64,000 nucleotides of DNA, from positions 62,001-126,000 of the forward strand of contig NZ_BOSE01000004.1 in NCBI RefSeq assembly GCF_018403185.1, given 5' to 3'. The notes under the pieces were generated by a model. It was given only the letters and a program-made list of their open reading frames with translations, was not told the origin of the DNA and made no database searches. The DNA is from Paenibacillus montaniterrae. GTDB taxonomy: Bacteria > Bacillota > Bacilli > Paenibacillales > Paenibacillaceae. Shown in pieces: positions 42,425 through 51,385 of the stretch. The translations under genes were made by a program, and so were the position numbers. Within the stretch, counting starts at the first letter, position 1. The number at the start of each line of letters is the position of its first letter.

Positions 42425-43552
42425 TTATTTGCTTTTTTCCTCGCGGTACACCTTTTTAAGCTGGGCAATAACCCGCTCCAGCGAATAATCCTTTTTCGCC
42501 TTATCCGAGGCTGCACGGGCAAGCTGATAGCGATAGTCCGGATCAATAATGACCGTTTCCAACGCTTCAGCCAACGCCTCGTCATCCTCTACAGGGACTA
42601 GCAGACCGTTAACACCATGCTCAATTTGCTCCGAAATTCCGCCAACATTCGTGCCAACAAGCGCCAGCTGGCAAAGCGCCGCTTCGGCGAACACCGAGCC
42701 GAATGCTTCAGCGCGCGATGGTAGCACGAACACGTCGAAAAATGGCATAAACTCCTCGGGATGGAGCATATAGCCATAAAAAATAATATCGTCATATAAG
42801 CCAAGACTTTGCGCCATCGCTTCCAGCTCCTTGCGGATCGGTCCGTCGCCGATCAGATGCAGCACGAACGGATGGCCCTTTTCCTTAATGCGGGCGCATG
42901 CCTTCAGCAGCACATCCAGCCCTTTGGCAGGCACAAGACGGCATACTGAAATAAGCTGTGTCACTTCATTTTCATGGGCGATTGGCCGAAAGCGTTTCTC
43001 ATCAAAGCCGTTATGAATAACCTTGATCCGCCCTGCATCCTCCACATAATGATGCAGGTAGGTTTGGAAGGCATGAGAAACCGTTAATATCCGATCTGCG
43101 GTTACTTCAAGCTCGCGGTAAATGCTCGTTAGAAATTGATGCTCAGGCCCGCCAGCTTCGATCTTTTTGTTCAAAATCAGCTCTCGCTCATAGCTGGAAT
43201 GCAGCGTCAGAATAAGCTTCGTATCAGGAAATACTCGCTTCATGACCATAGCTGCAATCGGATGATGAGCATGAATAAGATCATATTTCTTTTTAATGCG
43301 CATCTGTGTCCACCACAGATAGTCGCGATAGGTTTGAATATATTTATCGACTAGCGTGTTTCCTAGATAAGGCGTATGATCGAACGTTTTGAAGCTAACT
43401 GGCTCGTTGCCCTTGTTGCGGATGCGCTTCGGCAGCGAGAAAAGCTCCATTTCGTAATCCATTTGATTAAAGCGCTCCTGAATATACGGAACCATTGAGG
43501 AGACGCCTCCCGGCTGTTCAGGTGGGAAGAACAATGCTTGTAAAATATTCAC
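42425..43552 (-). CDS. Family 4 glycosyltransferase (GT-B fold)
   Basis: A 375-residue GT-B enzyme. The N-terminal acceptor domain has PPEQPGGVSSMV, and the C-terminal donor domain has VCRLVPAKGLDVLLKA, IGDGPIRKELE and the E-x7-E block PSRAEAFGSVFAEA. It should transfer a sugar from a nucleotide donor with retention, probably to a lipid or wall glycan at the inner membrane face; the substrate cannot be told. The start is GTG 43552, 9 nt after AAGGAG. It stands alone, so there is no cluster to define the product. Confidence 0.9.
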   Translation of the reverse strand: MNILQALFFPPEQPGGVSSMVPYIQERFNQMDYEMELFSLPKRIRNKGNEPVSFKTFDHTPYLGNTLVDKYIQTYRDYLWWTQMRIKKKYDLIHAHHPIAAMVMKRVFPDTKLILTLHSSYERELILNKKIEAGGPEHQFLTSIYRELEVTADRILTVSHAFQTYLHHYVEDAGRIKVIHNGFDEKRFRPIAHENEVTQLISVCRLVPAKGLDVLLKACARIKEKGHPFVLHLIGDGPIRKELEAMAQSLGLYDDIIFYGYMLHPEEFMPFFDVFVLPSRAEAFGSVFAEAALCQLALVGTNVGGISEQIEHGVNGLLVPVEDDEALAEALETVIIDPDYRYQLARAASDKAKKDYSLERVIAQLKKVYREEKSK

Positions 43553-43659
43553 TGATACCAGCTCCTTAATTCTGTTTTAACCGTTCTATCATACGACAAA
43601 ATATGATATAGTAGAACATATGTTTCGGTAAACATAAATACGACTCAGAGGTTTTACAT

Positions 43660-44814
43660 ATGACCATTTTTACGGCCAACCCACATTTATTATCAACGCT
43701 GGCACCCTTCATCTGTTTTATTGTAACGGTAATTTGCCTTTTGACCTCTATTAAAATAATGCGCCGCTACCGGCACAAGCAAGTGTTTATTATACTTATT
43801 TGCGGCCTTGGTACTGCTGCAATTCCTCAGCTGCTGAACGCTTATGCCGCAAGCTCGCTGCAGGCTGTTCCTGAGTCGCTTTATATTATTTCGACAATTG
43901 CAGGTACGATTTCCTTCATTATCATTAATTTTGTGTTTATGAAAATGTATGCAATCGGAATTCGCATAAGGATTGCACCAATTCTATTGCTGTCTTTGGG
44001 AGCAGCAATAGCGATTGCCGCGAGCTTCTTGCTGGCACCATATGAGATTGGCGGCACTAAAGCGCTCGGCTTTCCAGTGCTCGACTTCTATATGTTTATT
44101 CTCATCATTACAATGCTAGTCGTCACTCGCCATATTGAAATGCCCGCTGCTTATTTTATTAGCTTATGCGTCATGTTCAGCTATCAGATCGCACTTATGC
44201 TCCACCAATACGTATTTGAGCATTCGCAGCCGTGGCTGGGTGCGCTTGTTATGGCTTTGCCTGTGCTTTATTATTTTTTGCTCTTCTATCTGCTGCTGGA
44301 ATGGATTATGGAGCGTTTGCTCACAACCTATCAATCTGCCATTTTAGACGGGCTGACAGGTCTTTATGTACGCAGGCATTTTCAAAAAAAGCTTGCCGAG
44401 ATGATTGCACGCAAGCCAGCTGCCGTTATTTTTTGTGATATAGACAATTTTAAAAGCTTGAACGACACTAAAGGCCATCATGCCGCAGATCAAGCGCTGC
44501 AGCAGGTTGCTTCTATCCTTAGAGATGAGGTTGCCCCACACGGCATTGCCGGCCGCTATGGCGGAGAAGAACTGCTCGGCGCCATTGAAATTGATAAGGT
44601 TAAGCCGCAAACGATCGCCGAGCGAATACGAGCGCGTGTAGAGCAAGAAACAATCGTAACCGTTAGCGTTGGCTTCTGCACAACGAAGGAAAGTGCGGAG
44701 CTTGCTTCCCTTGTGAAGCTGGCTGATGAAGCGATGTACTATTCGAAATCGACAGGCAAAAACAAAGTAACCAGCTATCGCTCCATACCTGCCGCCTACA
44801 AAAATAAAGCATAA
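43660..44814 (+). CDS. Membrane protein with GGDEF domain (GGEEL variant)
   Basis: A 384-residue protein with about eight N-terminal helices (1-215) and a C-terminal GGDEF domain (about 222-378): DGLTGLYVRRHFQ, FCDIDNFKSLNDTKGHHAAD and AGRYGGEELLGAI. The signature is GGEEL rather than GG(D/E)EF; metal and GTP residues are present, so activity is possible but not certain. The sensor part differs from the 7TM protein at 20146. The ATG follows AGAGG. A 16-bp hairpin element lies at its likely transcription start. Confidence 0.86.
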   Translation: MTIFTANPHLLSTLAPFICFIVTVICLLTSIKIMRRYRHKQVFIILICGLGTAAIPQLLNAYAASSLQAVPESLYIISTIAGTISFIIINFVFMKMYAIGIRIRIAPILLLSLGAAIAIAASFLLAPYEIGGTKALGFPVLDFYMFILIITMLVVTRHIEMPAAYFISLCVMFSYQIALMLHQYVFEHSQPWLGALVMALPVLYYFLLFYLLLEWIMERLLTTYQSAILDGLTGLYVRRHFQKKLAEMIARKPAAVIFCDIDNFKSLNDTKGHHAADQALQQVASILRDEVAPHGIAGRYGGEELLGAIEIDKVKPQTIAERIRARVEQETIVTVSVGFCTTKESAELASLVKLADEAMYYSKSTGKNKVTSYRSIPAAYKNKA

Positions 44815-44908
44815 CTAAAAAAGCTGCCTGGCGATGACGCTTGGGCGCAATAAAGCACATAATTGCTTCATGCGCCTGTCATAAGTCGAATCGCTTCAGG
44901 CAGCTTTT
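44815..44908. terminator. Branched terminator between convergent genes
   Basis: Outer stem AAAAAGCTGCCTG / CAGGCAGCTTTT, with inner stems GCGAT / ATCGC and GGCGCA..AGCA / TGCT..TGCGCC. The minus strand ends in TTTTTTAG, suiting the gene at 44918; the plus side has TTTTGC. Confidence 0.7.
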
Positions 44909-44917
44909 GCATACGAT

Positions 44918-45373
44918 CTAATCAGCAATAGGAATGAGCAAATCAACCATCTCTTCTTCCCAACGCTGAGCCTCCAAATAAAAAATTTCCAACGAAACGG
45001 CCAAATCAAGCTTTTTGTAGCCATTATCATGAATCCACGTATTTAATAATTCATATCCTTCGCCTATTCGTTGCGAGGAAATGCTAACAACAGCATAGCG
45101 ATGCGCAGGGATTGTAATCGCTACGAATCCATCTGGCAGCGCCTCTTCGGAATATTCCCACTCGAAGCAAGCCCAATATGTCGCAAATGCTTCATTGCCG
45201 AAATAAGGGCAATACAGGATATTAGGCTGTATAACATGATCCAACTCATGCCGTCTTGCCAGAAAATCAGACTGCAGGCGAATCGATTCATCGGGAAACG
45301 TTGAATACGGTCCGCAATAAGGAATACCAATAAGATGCAGAGCAGATTTATATACAATTGAGCAAGCCTCCAT
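44918..45373 (-). CDS. GyrI-like/effector-binding domain protein
   Basis: A 151-residue single-domain protein with the two-repeat alpha/beta pattern of the GyrI-like (AraC-type effector-binding) family: VYKSALHLIGIPYCGPYS opening, TIPAHRYAVVSISSQRIGEGYELLNTWIHDNGYK, and closing LEIFYLEAQRWEEEMVDLLIPI (parts given separately here). The DNA-binding domain is missing, so it is a stand-alone small-molecule-binding protein. ATG follows AGGAGGGGG. It is monocistronic. Confidence 0.72.
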   Translation of the reverse strand: MEACSIVYKSALHLIGIPYCGPYSTFPDESIRLQSDFLARRHELDHVIQPNILYCPYFGNEAFATYWACFEWEYSEEALPDGFVAITIPAHRYAVVSISSQRIGEGYELLNTWIHDNGYKKLDLAVSLEIFYLEAQRWEEEMVDLLIPIAD

Positions 45374-45450
45374 GCTATACTCCCCCTCCTATACCTTCAG
45401 TACCATCAATCTAGCTAGTCTTCGGACAATATTGTAGCATAAACTGCCAT

Positions 45451-45482
45451 AAAAAGGATAGCTATTAAGCTACTTAATAAGC
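45451..45482 (-). terminator. Terminator of hprK
   Basis: GCTTATTAAG / CTTAATAGC stem (one bulge) followed on the minus strand by ATCCTTTTTATGG. Confidence 0.5.
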
Positions 45483-45502
45483 ATCCCCCTCATTTTACGC
45501 AA

Positions 45503-46411
45503 TTATTCCATTTGCAGTCGCTTCATAAAATCTTCCATTGCGCTATAGCCCTGCTGCTTTAAATACCAGTTGTTGCAAGCAGCTTCAATCAAGCCAGCCA
45601 CGTCGCGCCCAGGCTGCAGCTGAATCTCAATATGTGGAATTTTGACGCCCATATACTCAACAAAGCATGGCTCAAGGTCAAGATCATTGTTCAGTTCGTT
45701 TTCCTTCCAGCGCGTCAGCTCAATATCGAGCGTAATGCGCGTCTCATCCTGAAACGCCTTGCGGCCGTACAGCCTGACTACATTTACGAGGCCGACACTG
45801 CGCAGGGCAAGAAACTCCTTTGTTTTCTCATTATGCGAGCCAAGCAGCGTATGCTGGCTCAGCTTCTTCAAAACAATAATATCGTCAGCAACCAGGCGGT
45901 GTCCGCGGCGAATAAGCGTATGCGCCGTTTCGCTTTTGCCAACGCCGGATTTACCGCGAATAATAATGCCAATGCCTGACACATTCATGCAGACGCCATG
46001 AATCGATTGCTCAGGCGCCAGCATGTTGAGCAAATAATGATCCAGCTTGCCGATAAACATAGCGGTATCATCGCTCGTGCGCAATAGAGGAATTTGCTCC
46101 TCTTCACAATATTTTTTCAAGTATTTTAATCCATCCTGCCCTGCTGTTACGATAAAGCAAGGCGGATGGTATTTAACGATATTGCCGATATGATGATTGC
46201 GCTCTTCCTCTGTCAGACGGTGCAGATACGTAATTTCCTTGCGCCCGAGAATTTGAATATGCTGCTGTGGAAAATAATCGAAGTATCCGACAAACTCCAA
46301 GCCAGGCCGATAAACTCTCGCTTTCGTAATGCTGCGATCAAGCTGTGAAGCGCCTGCCAAAACTTCCAGTTCAAATCGCTGCACCAGATCTTGAACTTGA
46401 ATCATCTTCAT
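45503..46411 (-). CDS. hprK: HPr kinase/phosphorylase
   Basis: A 302-residue enzyme with an N-terminal MurE/F-like domain and a C-terminal kinase domain: catalytic His138 (SIHGV), Walker A GKSGVGKS (153-160), ADDIIV, and the HprK signature LDIELTRWKE. It phosphorylates HPr on Ser46 when glycolytic intermediates are high and reverses this with phosphate, controlling CcpA-dependent catabolite repression. The ATG follows GGGGGAG. Unlike many Firmicutes, lgt does not follow it; the gene appears monocistronic. Confidence 0.96.
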   Translation of the reverse strand: MKMIQVQDLVQRFELEVLAGASQLDRSITKARVYRPGLEFVGYFDYFPQQHIQILGRKEITYLHRLTEEERNHHIGNIVKYHPPCFIVTAGQDGLKYLKKYCEEEQIPLLRTSDDTAMFIGKLDHYLLNMLAPEQSIHGVCMNVSGIGIIIRGKSGVGKSETAHTLIRRGHRLVADDIIVLKKLSQHTLLGSHNEKTKEFLALRSVGLVNVVRLYGRKAFQDETRITLDIELTRWKENELNNDLDLEPCFVEYMGVKIPHIEIQLQPGRDVAGLIEAACNNWYLKQQGYSAMEDFMKRLQME

Positions 46412-46480
46412 CGCCTGTTCTCCCCCTAAAAACTTTTCTAGCCTTTACCAAGCCTGCAAACTATATATTCCGCTTCGGTC

Positions 46481-46512
46481 AAAAAACGCTCTCGTAGTTA
46501 AGTACGAGAGCG
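46481..46512 (-). terminator. Terminator of the nrdIEF operon
   Basis: Perfect 10-bp stem CGCTCTCGTA / TACGAGAGCG followed on the minus strand by TTTTTTG. Confidence 0.9.
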
Positions 46513-46539
46513 ATCATTTTCGACGTGCAAGCCTATATA

Positions 46540-47496
46540 TTAAAAATTAAAGACAAAATCGTCATCTGTCAATGGCTCTACGTTCAATGTACGAATATAG
46601 CCGTTGCCTTTTTTCGAGAAAAAGTCATGCTGCTTCGTATGCGTGCTAATGCCATTAAATACGATCGGGTTAATCGGTTCCTCCGGGAAATGCGGCTCAA
46701 GTCCCAAATTCATTAATGCTTTGTTGGCATTGTAGCGAACATAAGCTTTAACCTCATCCTGCAAGCCTAGCGGAGAATACAGCTCATCCGTATAAATAAC
46801 CTCGTTCTCGTACAGCTCAAGCAGCAGATCAAGCACTTCCTGCGCCAGCATTTCCTGCTCCTGCTGCGGGAAGCTGGAAGCTAGCTCCTGAGCCAATACG
46901 CCTACATACAAGCCATGAATACTCTCATCTCGCAAAATCAAGTCGATAATTTCGCCGCTGCTTGTCATTTTGCCTTGTCCAGCCAAGTAAAGCGGATAGA
47001 AGAAGCCGCTGTAGAACAAATAGCTTTCCAATAGCACGGAAGCCGCCATCGCACGATATAAATCCTGCGGCGTGTGAATGCTGTTGTACCAGTTCGCAAT
47101 AATCGTCGCTTTCTTCTGAAGCTGCGGGTTCGTTTCCACCCAACGGAAAATTTCATCAATTTCCTCATTGGAGGCCAGCGTTGTAAAAATGCTGCTGTAC
47201 GATTTGGCGTGAATTTGCTCCATCATCGCCATAAAGCCCAGCACAGCCTTGCGTTGAAGGCCTTCCACATGCTCCAAAATTTTAGGCATGCCGACGCCGC
47301 CTTGCACAGTATCAAGCAGCGTTAATCCGCCCAATACATGCTTATATAATGTACGCTCTTCAGTCGTCATTAATTCCCAGTCCATTTTATCATCTGATAA
47401 CGGAATCTCTTCGTCCGTCCAAAATTGCATCACATTTTGTTGCCAGAATGTTTGTGTAAAATCGTCATCAGGACGGTTCCAGTTTACTGCTTTCAT
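46540..47496 (-). CDS. nrdF: Class Ib ribonucleotide reductase, small subunit
   Basis: A 318-residue ferritin-like R2 protein that carries a dimanganese or diiron tyrosyl radical. Metal-ligand motifs are visible: LLDTVQGG, MMEQIHAKSYS and DESIHGLYVGV. ATG 47496 is 10 nt after AAAGGAG; an ATG three codons earlier is too close. The C-terminal tail EPLTDDDFVFNF is the usual docking peptide for NrdE. Last gene of nrdIEF. Confidence 0.96.
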   Translation of the reverse strand: MKAVNWNRPDDDFTQTFWQQNVMQFWTDEEIPLSDDKMDWELMTTEERTLYKHVLGGLTLLDTVQGGVGMPKILEHVEGLQRKAVLGFMAMMEQIHAKSYSSIFTTLASNEEIDEIFRWVETNPQLQKKATIIANWYNSIHTPQDLYRAMAASVLLESYLFYSGFFYPLYLAGQGKMTSSGEIIDLILRDESIHGLYVGVLAQELASSFPQQEQEMLAQEVLDLLLELYENEVIYTDELYSPLGLQDEVKAYVRYNANKALMNLGLEPHFPEEPINPIVFNGISTHTKQHDFFSKKGNGYIRTLNVEPLTDDDFVFNF

Positions 47497-47536
47497 ACTC
47501 AGCATACTCCTTTATAAGATGAAATATAGCTGCGCC

Positions 47537-49621
47537 TTAAACAGCGCAGCTTGTACATTCCTCGACCGAAAGTCGTTTTGTTCTCGTATAGTACAATGAT
47601 TTCAAGCCTTTTTGCGCAGCATAGATATAGAAGCGTGCCAGTTCTCTCGTCGATACATTACTATTGACATGAAGAACAGTAGACACCCCCTGATCCACAT
47701 GCTGACCAAGCTCAGCAATCAAATCTATCAGTTTGAACTGATCGACATTGTAAGCTGATTTATAGAAGAAGAAATTATCCTGTGACAAATACGGCATCGG
47801 ATAATACGTTGTTGAATTCGCATAGGTGCGAGTCTCGATATGCTCGACAATCGGCATTACGCTCGAGGTCGCGTTTTGAATATAGCTGATGCTTTGGGTT
47901 GGTGCGACAGCAAGGCGGTATGCGTGGTACAAGCCATGCTTCTGCACCTTTTCTTTAAGCTGTGCCCAATCCTCCGGACCAGGTATGTGCATGCCTTCAA
48001 ACAGCTGCTGAACGCGCTCCAGCTGTGGACGGAAGTCCTTCTCCAGATAGCGGTCAAAGTACGTGCCCTTGGCATACTCGGAGCGATCAAAATCTTTGAA
48101 TGTTTCGCCGCGCTCCTTGGCAATTTCCATACTTTTCTCAAGCGAGTAGTAGTTCATCATCATAAAGAATACGCCAGCGAACTCACGCGCCTCCGCGCTC
48201 TCATAAGAGATTTTGTTTTTCGCCAAAAAGCCGTTAAGGTTCATTGCGCCAAGTCCTACGGAATGAAGCTCGTCATTGGCCTTGCGCACGCCTGGCGCAT
48301 TGTCGATTTCAGACAAGTCGCTCACCGTCGTCAACGCCTCAATGCCGACGTGCACGGAATCTTTAATCGCTTTGCGTTCCATGACGTTTACGATATTCAG
48401 TGATGCAAGATTGCAGCTAATATCGCGGCGGATAACATCGTCGAAGCCGTAATCGTTAATTTCAGACGTTTCCTGAAATTGGAAGATCTCTGTACATAGA
48501 TTCGACATTTTGATTGAGCCGATATCTTTCAATGCATGCATTTTATTGGCATTGCTCTTGTTCATAATGTATGGATAGCCGGATTCCAATTGGATCGAAG
48601 CGATTTTGGTAAGCATGTCGCGTGCGCTCATGACAACCTTTTTCTTTACTTGATCATTGGCAAGAAGCTCCTCGTACATTTCATCGAGGTCCATATCGTC
48701 CAAATGCTGACCATACGCTTTATAGACAGAAAACGGTGCAAATACATGCAATGGTTTGTTTTGAGCAGCAAGCTCGTAAAATTTATTAGGAATAATTAGA
48801 CCAATTGATAATGTTTTAATGCGAGATTTTTCATCAGCATTAATTTTTTTACAGTCCAGGAACTCGATAACGTCCCAGCCGAAAATGTTGTAGTAGCCAG
48901 CTCCAGAGCCTTTGCGCTGCCCCATTTGGTCAGCATAGGAGAATGCATCCTCCATCAGCTTAAGCACAGGCATAATCCCTTTGGCAGCCCCTTCAACGCC
49001 TTTGATCGGCTCACCACGGCCGCGCAGCTTTGATAGATTGACGGCGACGCCGCCGCCGATTTTGGAAAGCTGCATGCATGTTCCCAGCACGTAGTTGATA
49101 GAGTTGAGCGAATCATCCATCTCTAGCAGGAAGCAGGATACCATTTCGCCGCGACGGCTTTTTCCCGCATTAAGGAAGGTCGGTGTAGCAGGCTGCAAGC
49201 GCTGCTCGATCATCGCCTTGGCAATCCGCTGCGCACGCTCAAAATCTCCTTCGCCCAAATGCAGGGCTACGATCGCCACACGCTCGTGATATTGCTCCAG
49301 ATAGTACTTCTTGTCATTGCTTTTCAGAGCATAATCCTTATAAAATTTGGAAGCTGCCATGTAAGACTGAAACTGGAAGTTTTCTGAAGCGGTCAAATCG
49401 AAGATTGCTTTCACTTGATCATATGTATACTTTTCATAGACATTGTCGTAGAAGTCGTTCTCGATCAAATAGTTTATTTTTTCCTCGAAAGAGCCAAATT
49501 TCATGCTTTTGGCCTCGACCTCTTCCATAAAAGCGGCTACCGCTTCCTTGTCCTTCTCCAGCTGATAGAAACCATCAGCCCCGCGTTGCATTAGCTCATT
49601 GTTCAACTCAATATGCTTCAA
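47537..49621 (-). CDS. nrdE: Class Ib ribonucleotide reductase, large subunit
   Basis: A 694-residue R1 protein without an N-terminal ATP cone, as expected for class Ib. It has the active-site blocks SCFLLEMDDSLNSI, the dinucleotide of radical-transfer tyrosines near the end, ATPTQSISYIQNATSSVMP and a C-terminal ECTSCAV redox pair. It reduces NDPs at the expense of a NrdH-type or thioredoxin donor. The start is TTG 49621, 7 nt after AAAGGGTG and inside the last 14 nt of nrdI, so the two are translationally coupled. Confidence 0.96.
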   Translation of the reverse strand: MKHIELNNELMQRGADGFYQLEKDKEAVAAFMEEVEAKSMKFGSFEEKINYLIENDFYDNVYEKYTYDQVKAIFDLTASENFQFQSYMAASKFYKDYALKSNDKKYYLEQYHERVAIVALHLGEGDFERAQRIAKAMIEQRLQPATPTFLNAGKSRRGEMVSCFLLEMDDSLNSINYVLGTCMQLSKIGGGVAVNLSKLRGRGEPIKGVEGAAKGIMPVLKLMEDAFSYADQMGQRKGSGAGYYNIFGWDVIEFLDCKKINADEKSRIKTLSIGLIIPNKFYELAAQNKPLHVFAPFSVYKAYGQHLDDMDLDEMYEELLANDQVKKKVVMSARDMLTKIASIQLESGYPYIMNKSNANKMHALKDIGSIKMSNLCTEIFQFQETSEINDYGFDDVIRRDISCNLASLNIVNVMERKAIKDSVHVGIEALTTVSDLSEIDNAPGVRKANDELHSVGLGAMNLNGFLAKNKISYESAEAREFAGVFFMMMNYYSLEKSMEIAKERGETFKDFDRSEYAKGTYFDRYLEKDFRPQLERVQQLFEGMHIPGPEDWAQLKEKVQKHGLYHAYRLAVAPTQSISYIQNATSSVMPIVEHIETRTYANSTTYYPMPYLSQDNFFFYKSAYNVDQFKLIDLIAELGQHVDQGVSTVLHVNSNVSTRELARFYIYAAQKGLKSLYYTRTKRLSVEECTSCAV

Positions 49622-49967
49622 TGGATTGCACCCTTTCGATAAATTGTAGCGTGTCTTGATTCGTTCCAGAAAGCTCGAACTTCAGGATAACAGGTACATT
49701 GTAGGTTTGAGCGATCGTGTCGGCGCTTTTGGCAAATCCGGTCCCCCAATTGCGATTGCCGCTTGCAGATACCCCTCTCAACATCTTGTGGTTGTGCTGC
49801 AAGAAGTCTGACACCTTTGGCGGAACCTGGCCGAAGCCTGTTGTATATGTAACTAAAACATAGGGCTCGTCCACCTTCGGCATTTCATCAATGGACACCG
49901 CATCCATATTCAGCTTTTTCACAAAACGCTTTACATTGCCCGTTTTGGAATCATATACAACTAACAT
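49608..49967 (-). CDS. nrdI: Class Ib RNR flavodoxin-like maturation protein
   Basis: A 119-residue flavodoxin-like protein (MLVVYDSKTGNVKRFVKKL) with the FMN loops TYTTGFGQVPP and NRNWGTGF. NrdI delivers the oxidant that builds the manganese-tyrosyl cofactor of NrdF. ATG 49967 follows AAGGAG at 8 nt; the open frame continues ten codons upstream without support. First gene of nrdIEF, under the promoter at 50084-50137. Confidence 0.95.
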   Translation of the reverse strand: MLVVYDSKTGNVKRFVKKLNMDAVSIDEMPKVDEPYVLVTYTTGFGQVPPKVSDFLQHNHKMLRGVSASGNRNWGTGFAKSADTIAQTYNVPVILKFELSGTNQDTLQFIERVQSIEAY

Positions 49968-50083
49968 TTCACTCTCTCCTTCACCCATATATAGCAATCA
50001 AAAAGCGCTCTACCTTATCATTAAGGAACAGGCAGATGCGCTTGTAGCTCGAATCATGCTGACTACTGCTTGGACTACATTTT

Positions 50084-50137
50084 GTACTAGATGTAGTCGC
50101 TGAATAAGATAATACATCAAGATATAGGAGTAGTCAA
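50084..50137 (-). promoter_or_regulatory. nrdIEF promoter with tandem NrdR boxes
   Basis: On the minus strand TTGACT (50137-50132) and TATTAT (50114-50109) are 17 bp apart. Box 1, CTATATCTTG (50127-50118), lies inside the spacer and box 2, CTACATCTAG (50096-50087), about one turn downstream of the -10; their starts are 31 bp apart. Box 2 is also part of an inverted repeat GACTACAT / ATGTAGTC (50073-50098). The layout is the same as at nrdJ. Confidence 0.75.
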
Positions 50138-50279
50138 TTGAATCTGACCAAATTTAACCTATGAAAATATTTTCAAAGCGACGAGCCCAATACTGGCGTG
50201 GCTTTGACTCGTCTCGACGATTTTTAAAAAATCAGCTATCATGTGATAGTAGCATTTGCTAATCGCCAGGAGGGATCTT

Positions 50280-50501
50280 ATGAGAACAATTCAAACGTTA
50301 GAGGAAGCTTTAGCAAGGGTTGAGGATTTATTCCAGAAATGTGACGAAAGAGATGAATCGCTGCTTGCTTACATGCGTCAGCTGGCAGCTGAAAACGAGC
50401 AATTGAAGCGCTCCGTGCACAAATTACGGGCAAGCAAGGGAATAAAGGGAACCACAACATCTAGTATGCATAGCAAGCTGACGGATGCTTTGCGAGAGTA
50501 G
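50280..50501 (+). CDS. Small coiled-coil protein (73 aa), unknown
   Basis: A 73-residue, highly charged helical protein; residues 3-55 have heptad-like Leu spacing (TLEEALARVEDLFQKC, then YMRQLAAENEQLKRSVHKL), predicting a coiled coil, followed by a polar tail. ATG 50280 follows AGGAGGG at 5 nt, a strong site. An inverted repeat CTATCA-TG-TGATAG (50236-50249) lies just upstream. No family recognised; it lies alone between nrdIEF and the yqe operon. Confidence 0.72.
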   Translation: MRTIQTLEEALARVEDLFQKCDERDESLLAYMRQLAAENEQLKRSVHKLRASKGIKGTTTSSMHSKLTDALRE

Positions 50502-50610
50502 AACAACTAGAGCTGAATAGAGCAGCTAAGGCAGATAGAACAGCTAGGACAAAAGCAATAGTCAATGCAGCTCTTGACAGAAGATGACAATTTCCGCCCT
50601 GCAACAAAGT

Positions 50611-50634
50611 AAAAAACCTGACAAGTTGTCAGGC
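50611..50634. terminator. Terminator of the yqe operon
   Basis: Compact stem CCTGACA-AGT-TGTCAGG, followed on the minus strand by TTTTTTAC right after the yqeM stop; the plus side has CTTTATTTT and may also end the coiled-coil gene. Confidence 0.85.
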
Positions 50635-50635
50635 T

Positions 50636-51385
50636 TTATTTTATCGCTACAAAAAAGAGCCGCTCTGCTTGCTCGTCATAGGGCTTCAGTTGAAAATCGG
50701 CGAAAATGTTTACCTCTGTAAAGCCGATTTCACGCAGCGCGCCCTGCAGCCACATCGGATGGTAGGCCCTTTGAACATGCAACTCGTCAATTCGCCGGTA
50801 GCGGCCATCCTCCTCTGCTACGAAAATAGCAAGCTGATGCTCGATAATATGCTCTTCCTCATCATATTGGGATGTCCAAAGATACGCAATGCCGTCCTCG
50901 TCATATACGAACGGCGCTTGCTCCGCATATTGCTCAAAGCGCGAAATCGGATGGACATCGAAAATAAAGCTGCCCCCCTGCCTCAAGCCGCTGTACGTAG
51001 CTTGAAGAGCTGCGAGCAATTCATCCTCGTCCACAATATAGTTAAAGCAATCACAAAACGAAATAACAGAATCGGCTGGCTGATCCGTTTGCCAGCTGCT
51101 CATATTTTGCTGCAGCCAGCGCACTGATCCGCTCGTCGGCAGCGTCATTTGCTGCTTAGCGTCAGCCACCTGCAGCATGGCGGCAGACAGATCTATCCCT
51201 GTAACCTGGTAGCCATCACGAGCAAGCCCTAGCGCAATCGTTCCTGTCCCGCAGCCGAGGTCGACCACATGCTCAGGCTGGCCATAACGCCCCCAAATTT
51301 GCTTGGCGAAGTCCAGCCACTGATCATAGGGCATATCCTCCATCAAGCGGTCGTAGACCGCTGCAAAGTCGTTATATGCGCTCAC
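50636..51385 (-). CDS. SAM-dependent methyltransferase (YqeM-type)
   Basis: A 249-residue class I methyltransferase: motif I VVDLGCGTGTIALGLA (about 40-56), acidic loop TGIDLSAAML, and a FDCFNY-like motif IV region (SFCDCFNYI). Substrate unknown. It closes the yqe operon, as yqeM does in B. subtilis. The start is GTG 51385, overlapping the cvfB-type gene stop (GTGA), so translation is coupled. Confidence 0.88.
   Translation of the reverse strand: MSAYNDFAAVYDRLMEDMPYDQWLDFAKQIWGRYGQPEHVVDLGCGTGTIALGLARDGYQVTGIDLSAAMLQVADAKQQMTLPTSGSVRWLQQNMSSWQTDQPADSVISFCDCFNYIVDEDELLAALQATYSGLRQGGSFIFDVHPISRFEQYAEQAPFVYDEDGIAYLWTSQYDEEEHIIEHQLAIFVAEEDGRYRRIDELHVQRAYHPMWLQGALREIGFTEVNIFADFQLKPYDEQAERLFFVAIK

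Noticed and set aside
50503..50575. Imperfect repeats of GAACAGCTAGG-like units after the coiled-coil gene
   Set aside because: The units are short and degenerate (AGAACAACTAGAG, AGAGCAGCTAAGG, AGAACAGCTAGG) and need no explanation beyond low complexity.
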